DNA of 64,000 nt, from positions 147,298,525 through 147,362,524 of the forward strand of contig CM060962.1 of assembly GCA_030765045.1 (NCBI GenBank). The letters are read 5' to 3'. Made by a program: the position numbers and the translations under genes. This DNA is from Tenodera sinensis (Eukaryota > Arthropoda > Insecta > Mantodea > Mantidae). Under the pieces are notes generated by a model. The model did not search any database. It was given only the letters and a program-made list of their open reading frames with translations, and was not told the origin of the DNA. This document shows, in pieces, positions 54,148-64,000 of this stretch. Each line of letters opens with the position of its first letter. Positions within the stretch are counted from its first letter, which is position 1.

Positions 54148-54894
54148 AGTAGAGCCTGCTTTGTGCTATATCAGTTAAAATCTCGGGTGTCTCTCAAAGT
54201 GCTCAAAACGTTACTTTGCATACTTTCAGTCGTTGCTGTTGTATGGCTTATCACTATGGGGAAATGTTACCATTAGTAATAAAAATTTTAAACTACAGAA
54301 ACAAGTAGAGGAATATCAGATATACCTAAAAGAAAAAGCTGCAGGGAATATTTCCACCTGCTGAATATTTTGACTCTACCTCCCTTATATGTAAAGCACA
54401 TACTTTTCAATGTCAAGAACAACGAAGCCAATTGCAGTGCCAATGCAGCTGTGCATTCACACGACACACGTAATAAGAACAAGTTGCATGTAACCTCTCA
54501 TAAAACTAAACTTGAAAATCCTTAAAATTCAACGTCTTAAAACTGTATAATCATTTATCAGAATATTTGAAGAACATTACTTCTGCAAATAAATACAAAG
54601 TAGAAATACTCAAATTTTTAAAACAAAACCAGTTTTATTCTTTGAATGAGTATTTAGAATATTGTGTGAGTAAAACTTAGCTATATGTTCTTTTTTTCCT
54701 TTGTTTTATGTGACTGGAGCTGAACCTAAAAGCAGACAATGGCCATGAAACTACTCAAACTAAAAATTATTGTGATTATTAAAATTGTATTTAAATTATG
54801 TACATGTTATATTTGTTTATATACCTTGACAATGCCTATATCTCCTGTAAAATTGCTGGTTGCTTGGTAATTAAGTAAATAAATTGTGAGATAT

Positions 54895-55040
54895 TACCCT
54901 TCTCTGAGGTGTTGGGGAGGCATGTCTACCTCACATTCAAGAGTTCAGTTAAAATCTCAGTTAGGGTGAGTTACCTGGATAAGATTTTTTCCAAGGTTTT
55001 CCCCTTATCCTGAGAAGTCAAATGTTGGTATCTTAAGTTT
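54895..55040 (+). repeat. SINE-like dispersed repeat
   Basis: GGGTGAGTTACCTGGATAAG followed by TTTTTTCCAAGGTTTTCCCC is a string I recall as a very abundant insect repeat (usually TGGTTGAGGTTTTTTCCGAGG). The edges are approximate and no target duplication was checked. Confidence 0.5.
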
Positions 55041-55048
55041 TATGGAAC

Positions 55049-55564
55049 TGTAACGGTACATATTAGTATGTATATTGTACATTAGGTTAGAACATAATTT
55101 GTATATAGATAAATATTTTAGGATAATAATTGTTTAAATATTGTTAGTGATAAGCAGTTATACTTGGAAACTTGTTAAATGTAATTAGCGACCGAGCGGT
55201 CTTCAAACGCCTCATTCAGGCATTGAAAGGGAACAAACAGGATGCGGGGCATTTGTCACCCCTCACTGCACAGGTATTTCTAAGGGAGGCATACTGACCG
55301 TAGCAAGGGGAGGTACCGTTATGAACAAAGTGGAGGGCCACAAAAGGGTCAGTGCAGTGAACTTCGTGACAGAAAGACTCAACTACTTGAATGAGACGGG
55401 TGTAGCTGTGAGGGAGCTGGTATAAGATAAACTGAATAAAGTCAATGTTCGAATGCTAAGAAACACTTATTAATCCACCTGCATAACCACCCCTGAAGAA
55501 GAGTCCACAGCCGAGGGCAACGGAGACATCTTGGCAGCACATATTCCTCCCTTCACAACACACA
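55049..55564. mobile_element. Candidate solo LTR (516 bp)
   Basis: The segment begins TGTAACGGTACATATTAG and ends CTTCACAACACACA, giving TG...CA ends, with GAAC on both sides (55045-55048, 55565-55568) as a 4-bp duplication. An AATAAA at 55436 fits a polyadenylation signal in an LTR. It is unrelated to the Gypsy LTRs at 29710 and 37930. The short duplication could be chance. Confidence 0.5.
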
Positions 55565-55568
55565 GAAC

Positions 55569-56262
55569 TACCCGTCCCATAGACCAGGCTCATTTGAGCA
55601 TCATTTTACCCATTTTATTTACTGTGCGATATGACCTACCAGGTTAAATGATGTTGAACATTAGAAAAAAAAGAGAACGAAATTAAAAGAATGATGAGAT
55701 ACAGCAAGACTAGGCTAAGACCTCCATTCCTAAAATAATAGGTATTCAGGACGATAAACCAGTAAGATTTTCTGTATAATTATTCATTGAAAGAACTAAG
55801 CTTTGCTATCTTTGGTCATCCCTCCCCTCCCCCCTCCCACCCAGTAAACAGAAAATGGCAATGTTGCAAATAGAGTTGAGATAATTTTAGGTGTAATAGG
55901 ACTATGCCAATCTTGTCATTAACAACATTGTGGAAGAGAGGTCTGTACTTATTACAAGGATGAATTTATTTATTCACTAACTCTTAAGAAAGTCAGTGTT
56001 TTACTCAGACATATTGTTGAAGTAAAAACAGCACATACCTGACATATTGACAGTTGAATATTTTACACCCAAGCACTGACTTTTTGAATTGCATGCACTA
56101 TTTATAATAACAAACAAATCTAATTTTTGTAAATTAGCATTGAAAACAGTACTGTGTAATGAGGCCTCTCTTATAGCTGCAGTAAAGGCACCAACGACTT
56201 GGTATGCCCTGTATTCTCATCTACTGCATATTATTTGTGTTGTATGCTAAATGTAGTGATTT
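55569..56262. other. Unassigned, probably intron
   Basis: No element was recognised. A CCCTCCCC-rich run lies near 55826-55850. The region leads into the exon at 56275, so it is likely intronic. Confidence 0.4.
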
Positions 56263-56274
56263 GTGCTTTTACAG

Positions 56275-56478
56275 AACTTGGAAGTTGTTCCACTATTTGG
56301 TGATATGCAGATTGCACCTTTCAATTATATAAAGAGGAGTAAACATTTTGATCCATCAAAGTGGCCTTTGTCAAGTTCAAATAGCATTAGTCCACAGGCA
56401 GATCTAATGGTGCATCTCCCACAGATTCGAGAGGATCATGTGAAATACATAAGTGAATTGGCTCGTTATAGCAATGAG
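56275..56478 (+). CDS. Internal exon of an unidentified host gene
   Basis: A pyrimidine-rich tract and TTTTACAG precede 56275, and AATGAG|GTAATA follows 56478. These are good acceptor and donor signals. The 204-nt exon encodes exactly 68 codons without a stop (phase 0 on both sides), starting NLEVVPLFGDMQIAPFNYIK and ending ISELARYSNE. The protein is hydrophilic with no low complexity and does not resemble any mobile-element protein I know. I cannot name the gene. The neighbouring exons are not recognisable within several kb, so the introns are probably long and filled with transposons. Confidence 0.6.
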
Positions 56479-57717
56479 GTAATACCAGTTTTTATGTTTC
56501 TGAAGTGGCAATGGTTGATAGCATTAACATTAAGAAGTAATGGTGGTAATATTTTGTTAAACCAAGTGTTCCATTCAGGAAAGCTGTAGAGCATTTGTTG
56601 TGATCATATGGTTGGAGCCACTTTGGCAAATTGTCGCCTTTGTGCATTTCTAGGGCTGGTTTCACCAACCAATGTTCAAAATACTCTTAAGATTGTGTTT
56701 GCTAAAATTATGTTAAAACTCGTGCTTTTCGTCAAGGTTTTGCAGTGAATTGCCTGATAATATCTTGTTAATTAACTGAACAGCAGCTGTCAAGAAGGCA
56801 GTGACCAAACTACATGGCTTCTGAGTGCACTCCGATGCACTTCTGTTACACATTGTAGCACTCCCTTTGTCAAAAACAGACAACTAATTACGTTAATTTG
56901 CAATTGCCATGGATTTTCCTAATTGATTGAAGTTAGACTGTGATGTCAACTGAAAAATCTAGATGCAGAGGAACTAATGTTTCACCGTTTGTAAAGCATT
57001 AATTATACAGCTGATTATATTAAGTATAGAGCTTGGAGTGGTCCTTATTTTTTTAATTTCGTATTTCTTTACGCACACCCTCTAATTTTTTCTTTTTTTG
57101 GCCCTTTTGTTTAAAGAAGAATTTTAATACCTATTTTGTTGAAATTGAAGAAGAGGAACCCGTGCTGCAGTGACCGAGAAGTTGCATCATGTTGGCTTAT
57201 TCTTGCTTATGCGTGTGCTTGACTGCTGCCATACTGTTCACCTTCAGTTGAGCCTTGTTTTCCATTGGGCAATGACTTCCCTTCCACCCGGTATATCCAA
57301 TAGCAAAGTATAGAGGGTGGAGAATGTCTTGTGAGTGTAACAGAGGTTTTATATCGATGTGATTAAACAATGCAAAAGTGCTAGATAGTGGTGACATCTA
57401 CATATACAAACCACAACTATTTCAATTTGGTTAAACTATAAATGGTAGCACAGTGTTATTTGTGTGTTCCTTTTGAGAAAAGTAACAAATATGGTTAAGC
57501 AGTACAGGAAAATATAAATAAAATAATTGTGGCATTTTCTAAATAATAAAGTTATATAAATATGATAGTCCTATTTACTACAGTTGTTCTGTTTTGTTAA
57601 TTTATACACCAAAACAATATGATGTTATAAATATTTATGTACATCATGGCCGGTAGATTAAGAAGTACTGACACATTTATTTAGTATGTGAAGTTCCACC
57701 AGATTGGTGGATTATAC
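56479..57717. other. Probable intron with a MITE end
   Basis: GGGCTGGTTTCACCAACCAA at 56652 looks like the start of a DNA-element end I have seen in insects; no partner end was found. At 57271-57291 AATGACTTCCCTTCCACCCG plus G followed by TATA equals the right end of the MITEs at 7647 and 8363, but the adjoining interior differs. The rest is unassigned. Confidence 0.5.
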
Positions 57718-58282
57718 AGTACTGTTAGTTTAAGAATTGGTGCTAGCAACAAATGCCGCGCTCGCGCAAGTCACCGCCCGCTCGCTGATAGACGGGACTT
57801 TACATGCCCGAAGAAACTGGTGCACACTTTTCATGCGTCTGTTAGTTTCAACCTTGGCACGCAGTAGTAGTGTGACTTATCAGATGGTTGGCCTTCGTTC
57901 TTTCTTTTTGTCAGTCACACAATCTGTTTCCATAAACTTTTTCACTAACTTACGTACTGAATCTCTGTGAGGAACTGGACGATCAGGAAATTTACGTCTA
58001 AATTTTTGCCTGGTTTTGCAAACGAATTTCTTTTTCAGAAAATAGCTTTTCACTATATATTCACGTTCACTTACTGAATATTTCACCATCATGCAAACAA
58101 CACGTCCAAGCATCTGATAAGTCGCGCCACTACTGTGTGCCAAGGTCAAAACTAACAGACGCATGAAAAGTGCGCGCCAGTTTCTTCGGGCATGTAAAGT
58201 CCTGTCTATCGGCGAGCAGACAATGACTTGTGGGAGCGCGGCATTTGTCGCTAGTGCCGATATTCTTAAACTAACAGCACTG
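57718..58282 (-). mobile_element. Miniature mariner-type element with ~185-bp TIRs
   Basis: Ends CAGTACTGTTAGTTTAAGAAT and its near-complement (CAGCACTG at 58275-58282) extend inward as inverted repeats of about 185 bp on each side (57718-57902, 58095-58282), with shared CATGCCCGAAGAAACTGG and TTTCATGCGTCTGTTAGTTT. TTATA and CATAA flank it. The minus strand of the middle reads MMVKYSVSEREYIVKSYFLK and FRRKFPDRPVPHRDSVRKLV, the DUF4817 helix-turn-helix, then stops at TDKKKER. It keeps both ends and the DNA-binding domain but no catalytic domain. Confidence 0.82.
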
Positions 58283-58339
58283 CATAATAAACAGGTTATG
58301 TCAGTCTTTTTATAGCATATGCACACTGAAATTGACTAT

Positions 58340-59745
58340 CTGTGAAAGTGCTAATTTAGTTATGTGTGAATGTCTAATATTTTGGGAAAAGGCTAGGATT
58401 CCCACAAGAGCTTTATCTCACTGCACAAAGAAACTTAGACATGTATTTAGAGTGGCACATTCTGCAGAAAAAGTGCTCATAAGACAAACACTCACAAAGA
58501 GCATAAGTTTTCTCCAAGTCTAAATAATTTCTTGGATGTTACCTATGCTAGTGCTTTGAACATTATAAAAATGGAAGGGAATAAACTCTTTCTTTTATAT
58601 CAACAAAAGCCTGGCCATAGAGATTATCTTGGAGGTGTTGACTGGAAGTTGGCAGCAAAAGAGGAAAGGGCAAGGATTAAAATTATAAAGAGGAGGTAAG
58701 GAAGATGAAAGACGATAACAATTCATTGTTTTTAGAAATTATTAATGATTCGTCTGAAGAAACAACTGAAGTGAGTGACTCTGATGTGATTAATTTCTTC
58801 CGAAAACTACTAAAAACACACCTGAAGAATGATTACCGTGAATTCATTGAATTGTGTATCATGTTTCTGGGTACAACTGTGTACTTCAATCTAAAGGTAA
58901 GGCTACCTGGACCTTTGCGTCATGCAAGGTGGATGGCCAAAAAATTTATTCACTGAAGATGTTCCTCTTTTGTTCTCAGCTGTCTCTCACTGTTAGTGAA
59001 TTGGATGGACTGAAGAACATCTGTTTGTTTGTGGTGAAAGTATATGCAAAATGATGGCTTCTAAGTTCATCAGCAATCAGTGCATATGGCAAAGAGTTGT
59101 TGCTGTTCAAAAGAATTAAAACTACACGAAAAAGTAAATAAAGTAAATATAAGGATTTGTTTGAGTGCTCTAAAGAAGTTTTGTCAGCACTTATGGTATT
59201 TAAATGAAGAGATTTGTATGTTATCACTGTTTGATGAACAACTTTAACAATGACAAAAAACATGTATGGTTAGAAATAGAAACATTGGGAACCAAAAGGA
59301 CCTGTTGCAGTTACAAGCTTTTGGGTAAGTTTTCATTTTGGCCTATTATAGTCCCATAAATTTTAATTTAATACATTTGCATATCAGAGCATATAAACAT
59401 ATTTACTAACAGACTGAGCTCTGAATCTCTATTATTTCAGACAAGGGAACTGATGGGTTCATATCATCAAGAGTTTGGGCATGTTGAAGTTAAGTACAGA
59501 TTTAGGTTTTGTAAATAAGAATCCAATTTCTTGGGACTCGAACACTACCTTAGCACCAAAGGAACTGAAAAATCTTAAGGTGGCACATGATACAGCAGAG
59601 AGAGAAGTGAAGTTAATACAAGAATTCATTGGACTAATAACGGCCAATGAAGAGCAGAAACAATTCATTTTGCAATATGTGCAAGATCAGCGAGGACAAT
59701 ACTCAGTCTGTCAAAAAGAAACACTGAAAAGAAAATTGTATTAAA
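58340..59745 (+). pseudogene. Multicopy arthropod protein family (ARIPTR...RWMAK type)
   Basis: Plus-strand pieces are FWEKARIPTRALSHCTKKLR (58380), FLDVTYASALNIIKMEGNKL with LGGVDWKLAAKEERARIK (58530-58680) and FIELCIMFLGTTVYFNLKVR. Then come GPLRHARWMAKKFIHLK (58850-58960), LKKFCQHLWYLNEEI (59170) and VAHDTAEREVKLIQEFIGLI with a C-terminus at 59743. I recognise the order from uncharacterised proteins repeated many times in insect genomes. At least three frame changes occur; GTAAG or GTAAGT follows two of the pieces (58696, 59326), so some may be introns. Function unknown, and possibly part of a selfish element. Confidence 0.6.
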
Positions 59746-59888
59746 AGTAGTATTTATTTGAGCTGCATTTCCACATTTTTAATGTTCTATAACGTATTAA
59801 TAGTTAAATTTCTTTCATTTAAATATATTAAGCATATTTGTAAAATATGTATTGGTTGGTTTCAATTGTTTGTGCCATTAGAAAACTA

Positions 59889-60770
59889 CAAGGGTCGTTC
59901 AACACAATCCAGGAGTTTTTTTTCTCAGGTTTAAATGGATGCCTAAGCTGGAGGTTTTGTGTGCAGTAGAAACTGGTACCTGTGTTCTTACTGGTAGATG
60001 GCACTCATTTCCTGCACTTCTGGATGGACCATTATTCAAGATGGCGAACAGCAGAGTTAATGTGGAACAGCATGTTGTGATGAAATTTTTAGTGAACGAG
60101 GGCATAAATCATATTGAAATTTACAGAAGACTTCAGGCTCAGTATGGTTAGACACTCAGTCGCAGTAAGAAATTTGAATGGTGTAAGTGCTTCAAAGATA
60201 GCTGTGTCTGTATTACTGACGATCCCTGTCTTGGTGGATCACAGCCTACAGTAGTCATTCCTGATAAACAAGGAATCATTCACATTGATTTTTTACCCCA
60301 TGGCGTCACTATCAACAGTGAGTATTACTGTCTTGTTCTACGTGAGGTGCACAAGTGTTTATGGAAGAAACGCCCGGGTCTCATCACAAAGGGTGTTCTC
60401 TTTTAGCAAGACCTCATACCACTCAACACACAGTCCAAACGATCACGGAACTCGGCCGAGATATCTTACTGCAAACCCTCATAGACCTGCCTTAGCACCA
60501 AGTGGCTTCCACCTGTTTGGGACCCTGAAGCATTTCCTTGGAGAACAACGCTTCAACACTGATAATGAAGTAAAGCATGATGTCCTACAATGGTTCCATC
60601 GTAATACTAAATCATTCTGTGCCAAAGCATTCCAGGCGTTAGTCAAACACTGGGATAAGTGTATAACTGTAGCTGGAGATTATGTGGAAAATAAATCCAC
60701 TTTCCGAACTTTGAACTTTATTCTTCTATTTTTCTTAAATAAAGTTCTGGATTGACATGAACGATTCTCG
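59889..60770 (+). mobile_element. Mariner element with internal deletion
   Basis: Ends CAAGGGTCGTTCAACACAAT and (reverse complement) CGAGAATCGTTCATGTCAAT are imperfect TIRs flanked by TA at 59887-59888 and 60771-60772. Inside are KFLVNEGINHIEIYRRLQAQ and RSKKFEWCKCFKDSC (HTH region). After an internal deletion around 60265 come TINSEYYCLVLREV and PALAPSGFHLFGTLKHFLGE (the last catalytic block, with SGF for the usual SDF). At 882 bp it is shorter than a full mariner of about 1.3 kb. Several frameshifts; inactive. Confidence 0.88.
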
Positions 60771-60888
60771 TACAAGCGCCCTCTCAGTAGTTAAGTTTAT
60801 TTAGATACTGAAGTCCATTGCGGCAGGGGTTAATATTAATTAATTTGAATTAAATTTGGCACATCAAAACATGCCATAAGTAAAAAAA

Positions 60889-61560
60889 ATGATGTGTTGC
60901 ACTCATATGACTTTCTCTACTCTTGCACCAACCATTCTTACAAACTCTTATTCATCATGTTAGTTGAAATAAATGTTTGCAGAAATTATCTTATTGCTTA
61001 TTTCCTTGTAGGTACAAGGGGAATATGAGAAAACTATAGGCTTTGAGCGATAGTCAAATCTTTTAAAGCTTTGAGAATCTGTTCTCTTTGCATGGTTAAC
61101 ATATAAAACAATGAACAACGATGTTGCATTTGACTAGAGTTAAAGTTTTCCGAAACTGACACAAATAATAAGGAATATCTTTGAAATGGTTCACTCTACA
61201 AAAAAATTTATGTAGACTTTAATTGTGTGTTTTAGTGAGATCTACATTTTTTTGTACTGTAAGATTTTGTTTATCTCTTATGGTTTACGAGTTATTCAAG
61301 TCATCCAAAGTAAGCAGGACTACATAGGCAATAGCTATAAAATTCAAAATATACATTTCATTTGTAATAAAAATATCTTAAATGTCATTTTAATCAAAAT
61401 TACTAGAGCCATTTTCAAGAAAATCAAAATTTTTGAAAAATGTTCCATATAAAGGGTAGTTTAGGGTGAGCAGTTTTCTTCAAAATCTTAAAGACGTTAA
61501 ACTTAAATACCAGCTTTGGTTTTTAACCAACTTTTTGTTTTTGGGTTATGCTGTCCAGAC
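60889..61560 (-). repeat. Repeat A copy 5
   Basis: This reverse-oriented copy runs from TGATGTGTTGCACTCATATG to GGGTTATGCTGTCCAGACTG, where the expanded CA tract begins. The outer end of the repeat reappears only as TTCCTAAAAATGCTT at 62406-62420. The simple-repeat site has therefore grown to about 840 bp, including a retro-inserted fragment. Confidence 0.88.
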
Positions 61561-61931
61561 TGACACACACACACGCATGCACACACACACACACACACGC
61601 ATGCACACACACACGCATGCACACACACACACACACGCATGCACACACACACACACACACATGCACACACACACACGCATGCACACACACACACACACAC
61701 ACACGCATGCACACACACACACACACACACGCATGCACGCACACACACACACACCCGCATGCACGCACACACACACACACGCACGCACACGCACGCACAC
61801 ACGCACACACACGCATGCACACCCACACACACACACACACACGCATGCACACACACACACACACGCATGCACACACACACACGCATGCACATGCACACAC
61901 ACACGCACACGCACACGCACACACACACCAC
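61559..61931. repeat. (AC)n/(GCATGCAC)n compound microsatellite
   Basis: CA dinucleotide runs are broken at intervals by CGCATGCA, making longer-period units. It lies at the simple-repeat site of repeat A copy 5. All long frames here are artefacts. Confidence 0.96.
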
Positions 61932-62069
61932 TAGATAAAAAATTAGAGGTAAATAAAGATGTAAATGTTCAAATAGAACATCAACAATATGTACATGTAT
62001 ATATAAAATGTAATTTGTATGTAAATAAATAAATTCAAGCATGTAGTATTCATATGGAATGGGGCATGC

Positions 62070-62102
<33 letters not shown>
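61932..62102 (+). mobile_element. Short poly(A) retro-insert in the microsatellite
   Basis: Some 142 bp of non-repetitive AT-rich sequence (ACTAGATAAAAAATTAGAGG to GGGGCATGCAATT) is followed by 29 A residues, with CA repeats on both sides. This is the shape of a very short 5'-truncated retrotransposition into the CA tract. The source is unidentified. Target duplication cannot be defined in simple sequence. Confidence 0.6.
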
Positions 62103-62104
<2 letters not shown>

Positions 62105-62403
62105 ACACACACCACACACACCACACACACCACACACACCACACACACCACACACACCACACACACCACACACACCACACACACCACACACACCACACAC
62201 ACGACACACACCACACGACACACACCACACACACCACACACACCACACACACCACACACCCCACACACCCCACACACCCCACACACCCCACACACCCCAC
62301 ACACCCCACACACCCCACACACCCCACACACCCCACACACACCACACACACCACACACACCCCACACACCCCACACCACACACCACACACCACACACCAC
62401 ACA
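62103..62403. repeat. 9-bp minisatellite (CCACACACA to CCCCACACA)
   Basis: The first 110 bp are CCACACACA units; from about 62258 to 62340 the unit is CCCCACACA; the end is mixed and shorter. Frames through it are artefacts. Confidence 0.95.
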
Positions 62404-62420
62404 TTTCCTAAAAATGCTTG

Positions 62421-62840
62421 ACATTTTTATGTAAGCCCCCATATAAGGACCTCCATAGTAGAGGTATTATAGAGTGCGAAAAAGTAGACAGAGTTAATGC
62501 TAAAGGTTAATGATGCAGCCTGGGGGAAAATCTGTAAGTAATTTATTTGAAATGCTCATATTTTTCCTTGGTCATGTAAGCAACTGTGACAATTTTATGC
62601 TAATATAAAATGCAGCACTAAAACTGCCAAGTGTAAGGAGTATTTAAAGCGGTTAACTGGTGAGTGACACTAGATTTGAAACCAATGTGGCCAAAAAATG
62701 TTATCACTGATTAAGGATCAAGCAGACCCCAACTAAAATACTGTTTGCTTCAGAAATCTTCCACCTAAACCCACAAATGGCAGCGTTGGTAGTATTATCT
62801 CTTGTATTTGCTATAAAACCATGCACACGACTGCTATAGA
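62421..62840. other. Unassigned DNA
   Basis: No gene or element was recognised between the repeat A remnant and the composite SINE. Confidence 0.45.
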
Positions 62841-62854
62841 CAGGTTCTTATCAT

Positions 62855-63350
62855 GATAATTGTTATTTTTGTATGCCAACTTACTGCTGGTGCTTTTAGA
62901 CACAGAAGCTGTGTGTAGGCAGTGTTTGAGAGGTAGAATCAGGACTGGAAAATTCAATGCCGTAGCCAGAATTTGAACGACAGATCTTCCACTTCACACG
63001 CGGCTGCTCTAACCACTAGGCAACCATGGCCAACTTACCAGTATGACATCATCTTCCCCAACTGATTTGTATTTTCTGGGTAGATCACAAGGGAATCTCA
63101 TATCTGAGATAAGTACCCCAAGGGCAACTTAAGTCATAAGTACTTTATGTCCCAGGTTTAACCTGTAGATGGTAATTGTTATTTTTGTATGCCAACCAAC
63201 TTGCTCCTGGTGTTTTGAGACATACAAGCCGTGTGTGGGCAATGTTTGACCATGGTAGCTTAGTGGTCAGAACAGCCATGAATGAAGTGGAAGATCCGTG
63301 ATTCAAATCCCAGCTGTTGCATTTACTTTTTCAGTCCTGGTTCTACCTCT
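62855..63350 (-). mobile_element. Composite SINE2 insertion with internal inversion
   Basis: A 14-bp duplication, CAGGTTCTTATCAT, at 62841-62854 and 63351-63364 brackets 496 bp as one insertion. On the minus strand it contains a complete SINE2 unit (62855-63045), about 130 bp of unrelated linker (63046-63175) and a second SINE2 tail (63176-63247). The matching head (63248-63350: GACCATGGTAGCTTAGTGGT, B box GATTCAAATCCC) is on the plus strand. Re-inverting it joins CCTCTC to AAACATTG, as in copy a. The likely origin is a read-through transcript of two SINEs inserted by twin priming. Confidence 0.82.
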
Positions 63351-63364
63351 CAGGTTCTTATCAT

Positions 63365-63699
63365 TTTAAAAATTGCTCCTTTCGCAGGTTTTCAAATTTA
63401 GTATGACGAACAGCTTATTTGCAGCAGCCATTTTCCGACTTCCAACAATTTTTTGTTAATTTATTTTTTTTATTTTATTTGGAAGCTTATTACATTTGCA
63501 TTGACATTCATATTATTTATTATTTATGGATATAACTAGTCATTTAGTCCAGGCTCTTTGCCAGTTATACCAGTTACATGCCACTTTATAACAACTTCTT
63601 AATAGTAAAAACATCCATTACATATCGAACAATAAGTATCACTACTGTCCACAACTATTATAAATAACCCAATCATTATTTCTACCACCTAAATTCTAC
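63365..63699. other. Probable LINE 3' UTR
   Basis: This AT-rich stretch without a gene probably belongs to the untranslated end of the minus-strand LINE entering from the right. Confidence 0.35.
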
Positions 63700-64000
63700 A
63701 TTATAATTTTCAAACTGTTTATACTCAATACTCCCATTTACTTAACTGACCATATCCACTTCTTCTGTACTCTAAATAGAAACTCTCCTAAGTTACTAAT
63801 TTGTGAATGATTGCAGGATATTTTTGGTATTACTACTGATTTAGCCATTTTCAACAATTTACTTTGTATAGAGTCCTTCCTTCACATATCCGTTCCCTTA
63901 CATTCTAATAAAATATGCATTGCATCTACTTTTCCTTTGCATATAGGGCAAAATCCTTCCTCTAACTTTCTCTTGTAACCTTTTAATATCCAAATTTCCA
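63700..64000 (-). pseudogene. LINE C-terminal fragment at the window edge
   Basis: The minus strand from 64000 reads WILKGYKRKLEEGFCPICKG and KVDAMHILLECKG. This is the Cys/His motif that follows RNase H in I/R1/LOA-type LINEs, here CPIC-x9-H-x4-C. A stop follows soon (after GTDM), then SNLGEFLFRVQKKW. The rest of the element lies beyond the window. Confidence 0.65.

Larger units (their letters stand above)
49740..54690 (+). mobile_element. CR1-like LINE, broken up by later insertions
   Basis: Plus-strand pieces follow RT order. YKNIYMQVIQAAKK (about 49870) and NIVRELKIKRNKAIYG (50513) come before the palm. LQYGFQRNKFTNLAVINFVD, FLYLAKAFNMVDHQPL and SDVPQGATLG (51128-51160) are RT blocks. 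KVNKLLLNKEKT and KFLGLFLDN (53930-54095) follow piggyBac copy 2. The C-terminal HDTRNKNKLHVTSHKTK and FYSLNEYLE end near 54655. Stops and shifts are many. The segment carrying the catalytic FADD box is missing around the piggyBac insertion. The 3' UTR probably reaches about 54890. Confidence 0.75.

Noticed and set aside
61503..62442. Very long open frames on both strands (poly Cys-Val, His-Thr and similar)
   Set aside because: They lie wholly in CA and 9-bp repeats; all frames are open because the repeats contain no stop codon. No gene evidence.

Overview
The window looks like intergenic and intronic DNA from a large, AT-rich, repeat-dense arthropod genome, most likely an insect. The evidence is eukaryotic splice signals around one exon, tRNA-derived SINEs, CR1/Jockey/RTE/R1-type LINEs, a Gypsy element, and piggyBac, PIF/Harbinger, hAT and mariner remnants. 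I cannot fix the order from sequence alone; the repeat mix suggests a hemimetabolous insect, held weakly. No bacterial feature, CRISPR array or intact tRNA/rRNA gene was seen.

Layout. 1-0.65 kb: hAT transposase tail. 0.87-6.1 kb: two copies of an unnamed 0.9-kb dispersed repeat (repeat A), the first split by a Jockey-like LINE whose 5' part is inverted and whose RT carries a hAT-type MITE. 6.4-9.7 kb: gag remnant, degenerate tandem array and a tandem pair of MITEs. 11.65-15.77 kb: hAT transposon split by an RNase H-bearing LINE. 15.9-20.5 kb: LINE and gag remnants and a 1.2-kb element flanked by TTAA. 21.5-27.3 kb: mariner-type transposase pseudogene split by piggyBac copy 1, itself carrying a SINE and a PIF/Harbinger element. 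27.5-29.6 kb: CR1-like LINE split by a 1.7-kb element that encodes only a LINE ORF1-like protein. 29.7-38.5 kb: Gypsy-type LTR retrotransposon on the minus strand with two LTRs and a 4-bp target duplication. 39.6-43.9 kb: repeat A copies, a LINE with a nested RTE fragment, and other remnants. 45.2-48.9 kb: a 3.7-kb long-inverted-repeat element whose spacer carries remains of a multicopy protein family. 49.7-54.7 kb: CR1-like LINE split by a SINE piece and a nearly complete piggyBac copy 2. 55.0-55.6 kb: candidate solo LTR. 56.28-56.48 kb: one convincing spliced host-type exon. 57.7-60.8 kb: miniature mariner-type element, a remnant of a second multicopy protein family, and a deleted mariner. 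60.9-63.35 kb: repeat A copy with expanded simple repeats, then a composite SINE insertion. The right edge enters a minus-strand LINE.

These genes do not work together as a pathway. Nearly all coding sequence is decayed mobile DNA. The window is best read as a stratigraphy of insertions, several of them fixed by exact target-site duplications. The strongest leads are the long-inverted-repeat element, the ORF1-only element, the composite SINE, and repeat A with its copy-specific simple repeats.
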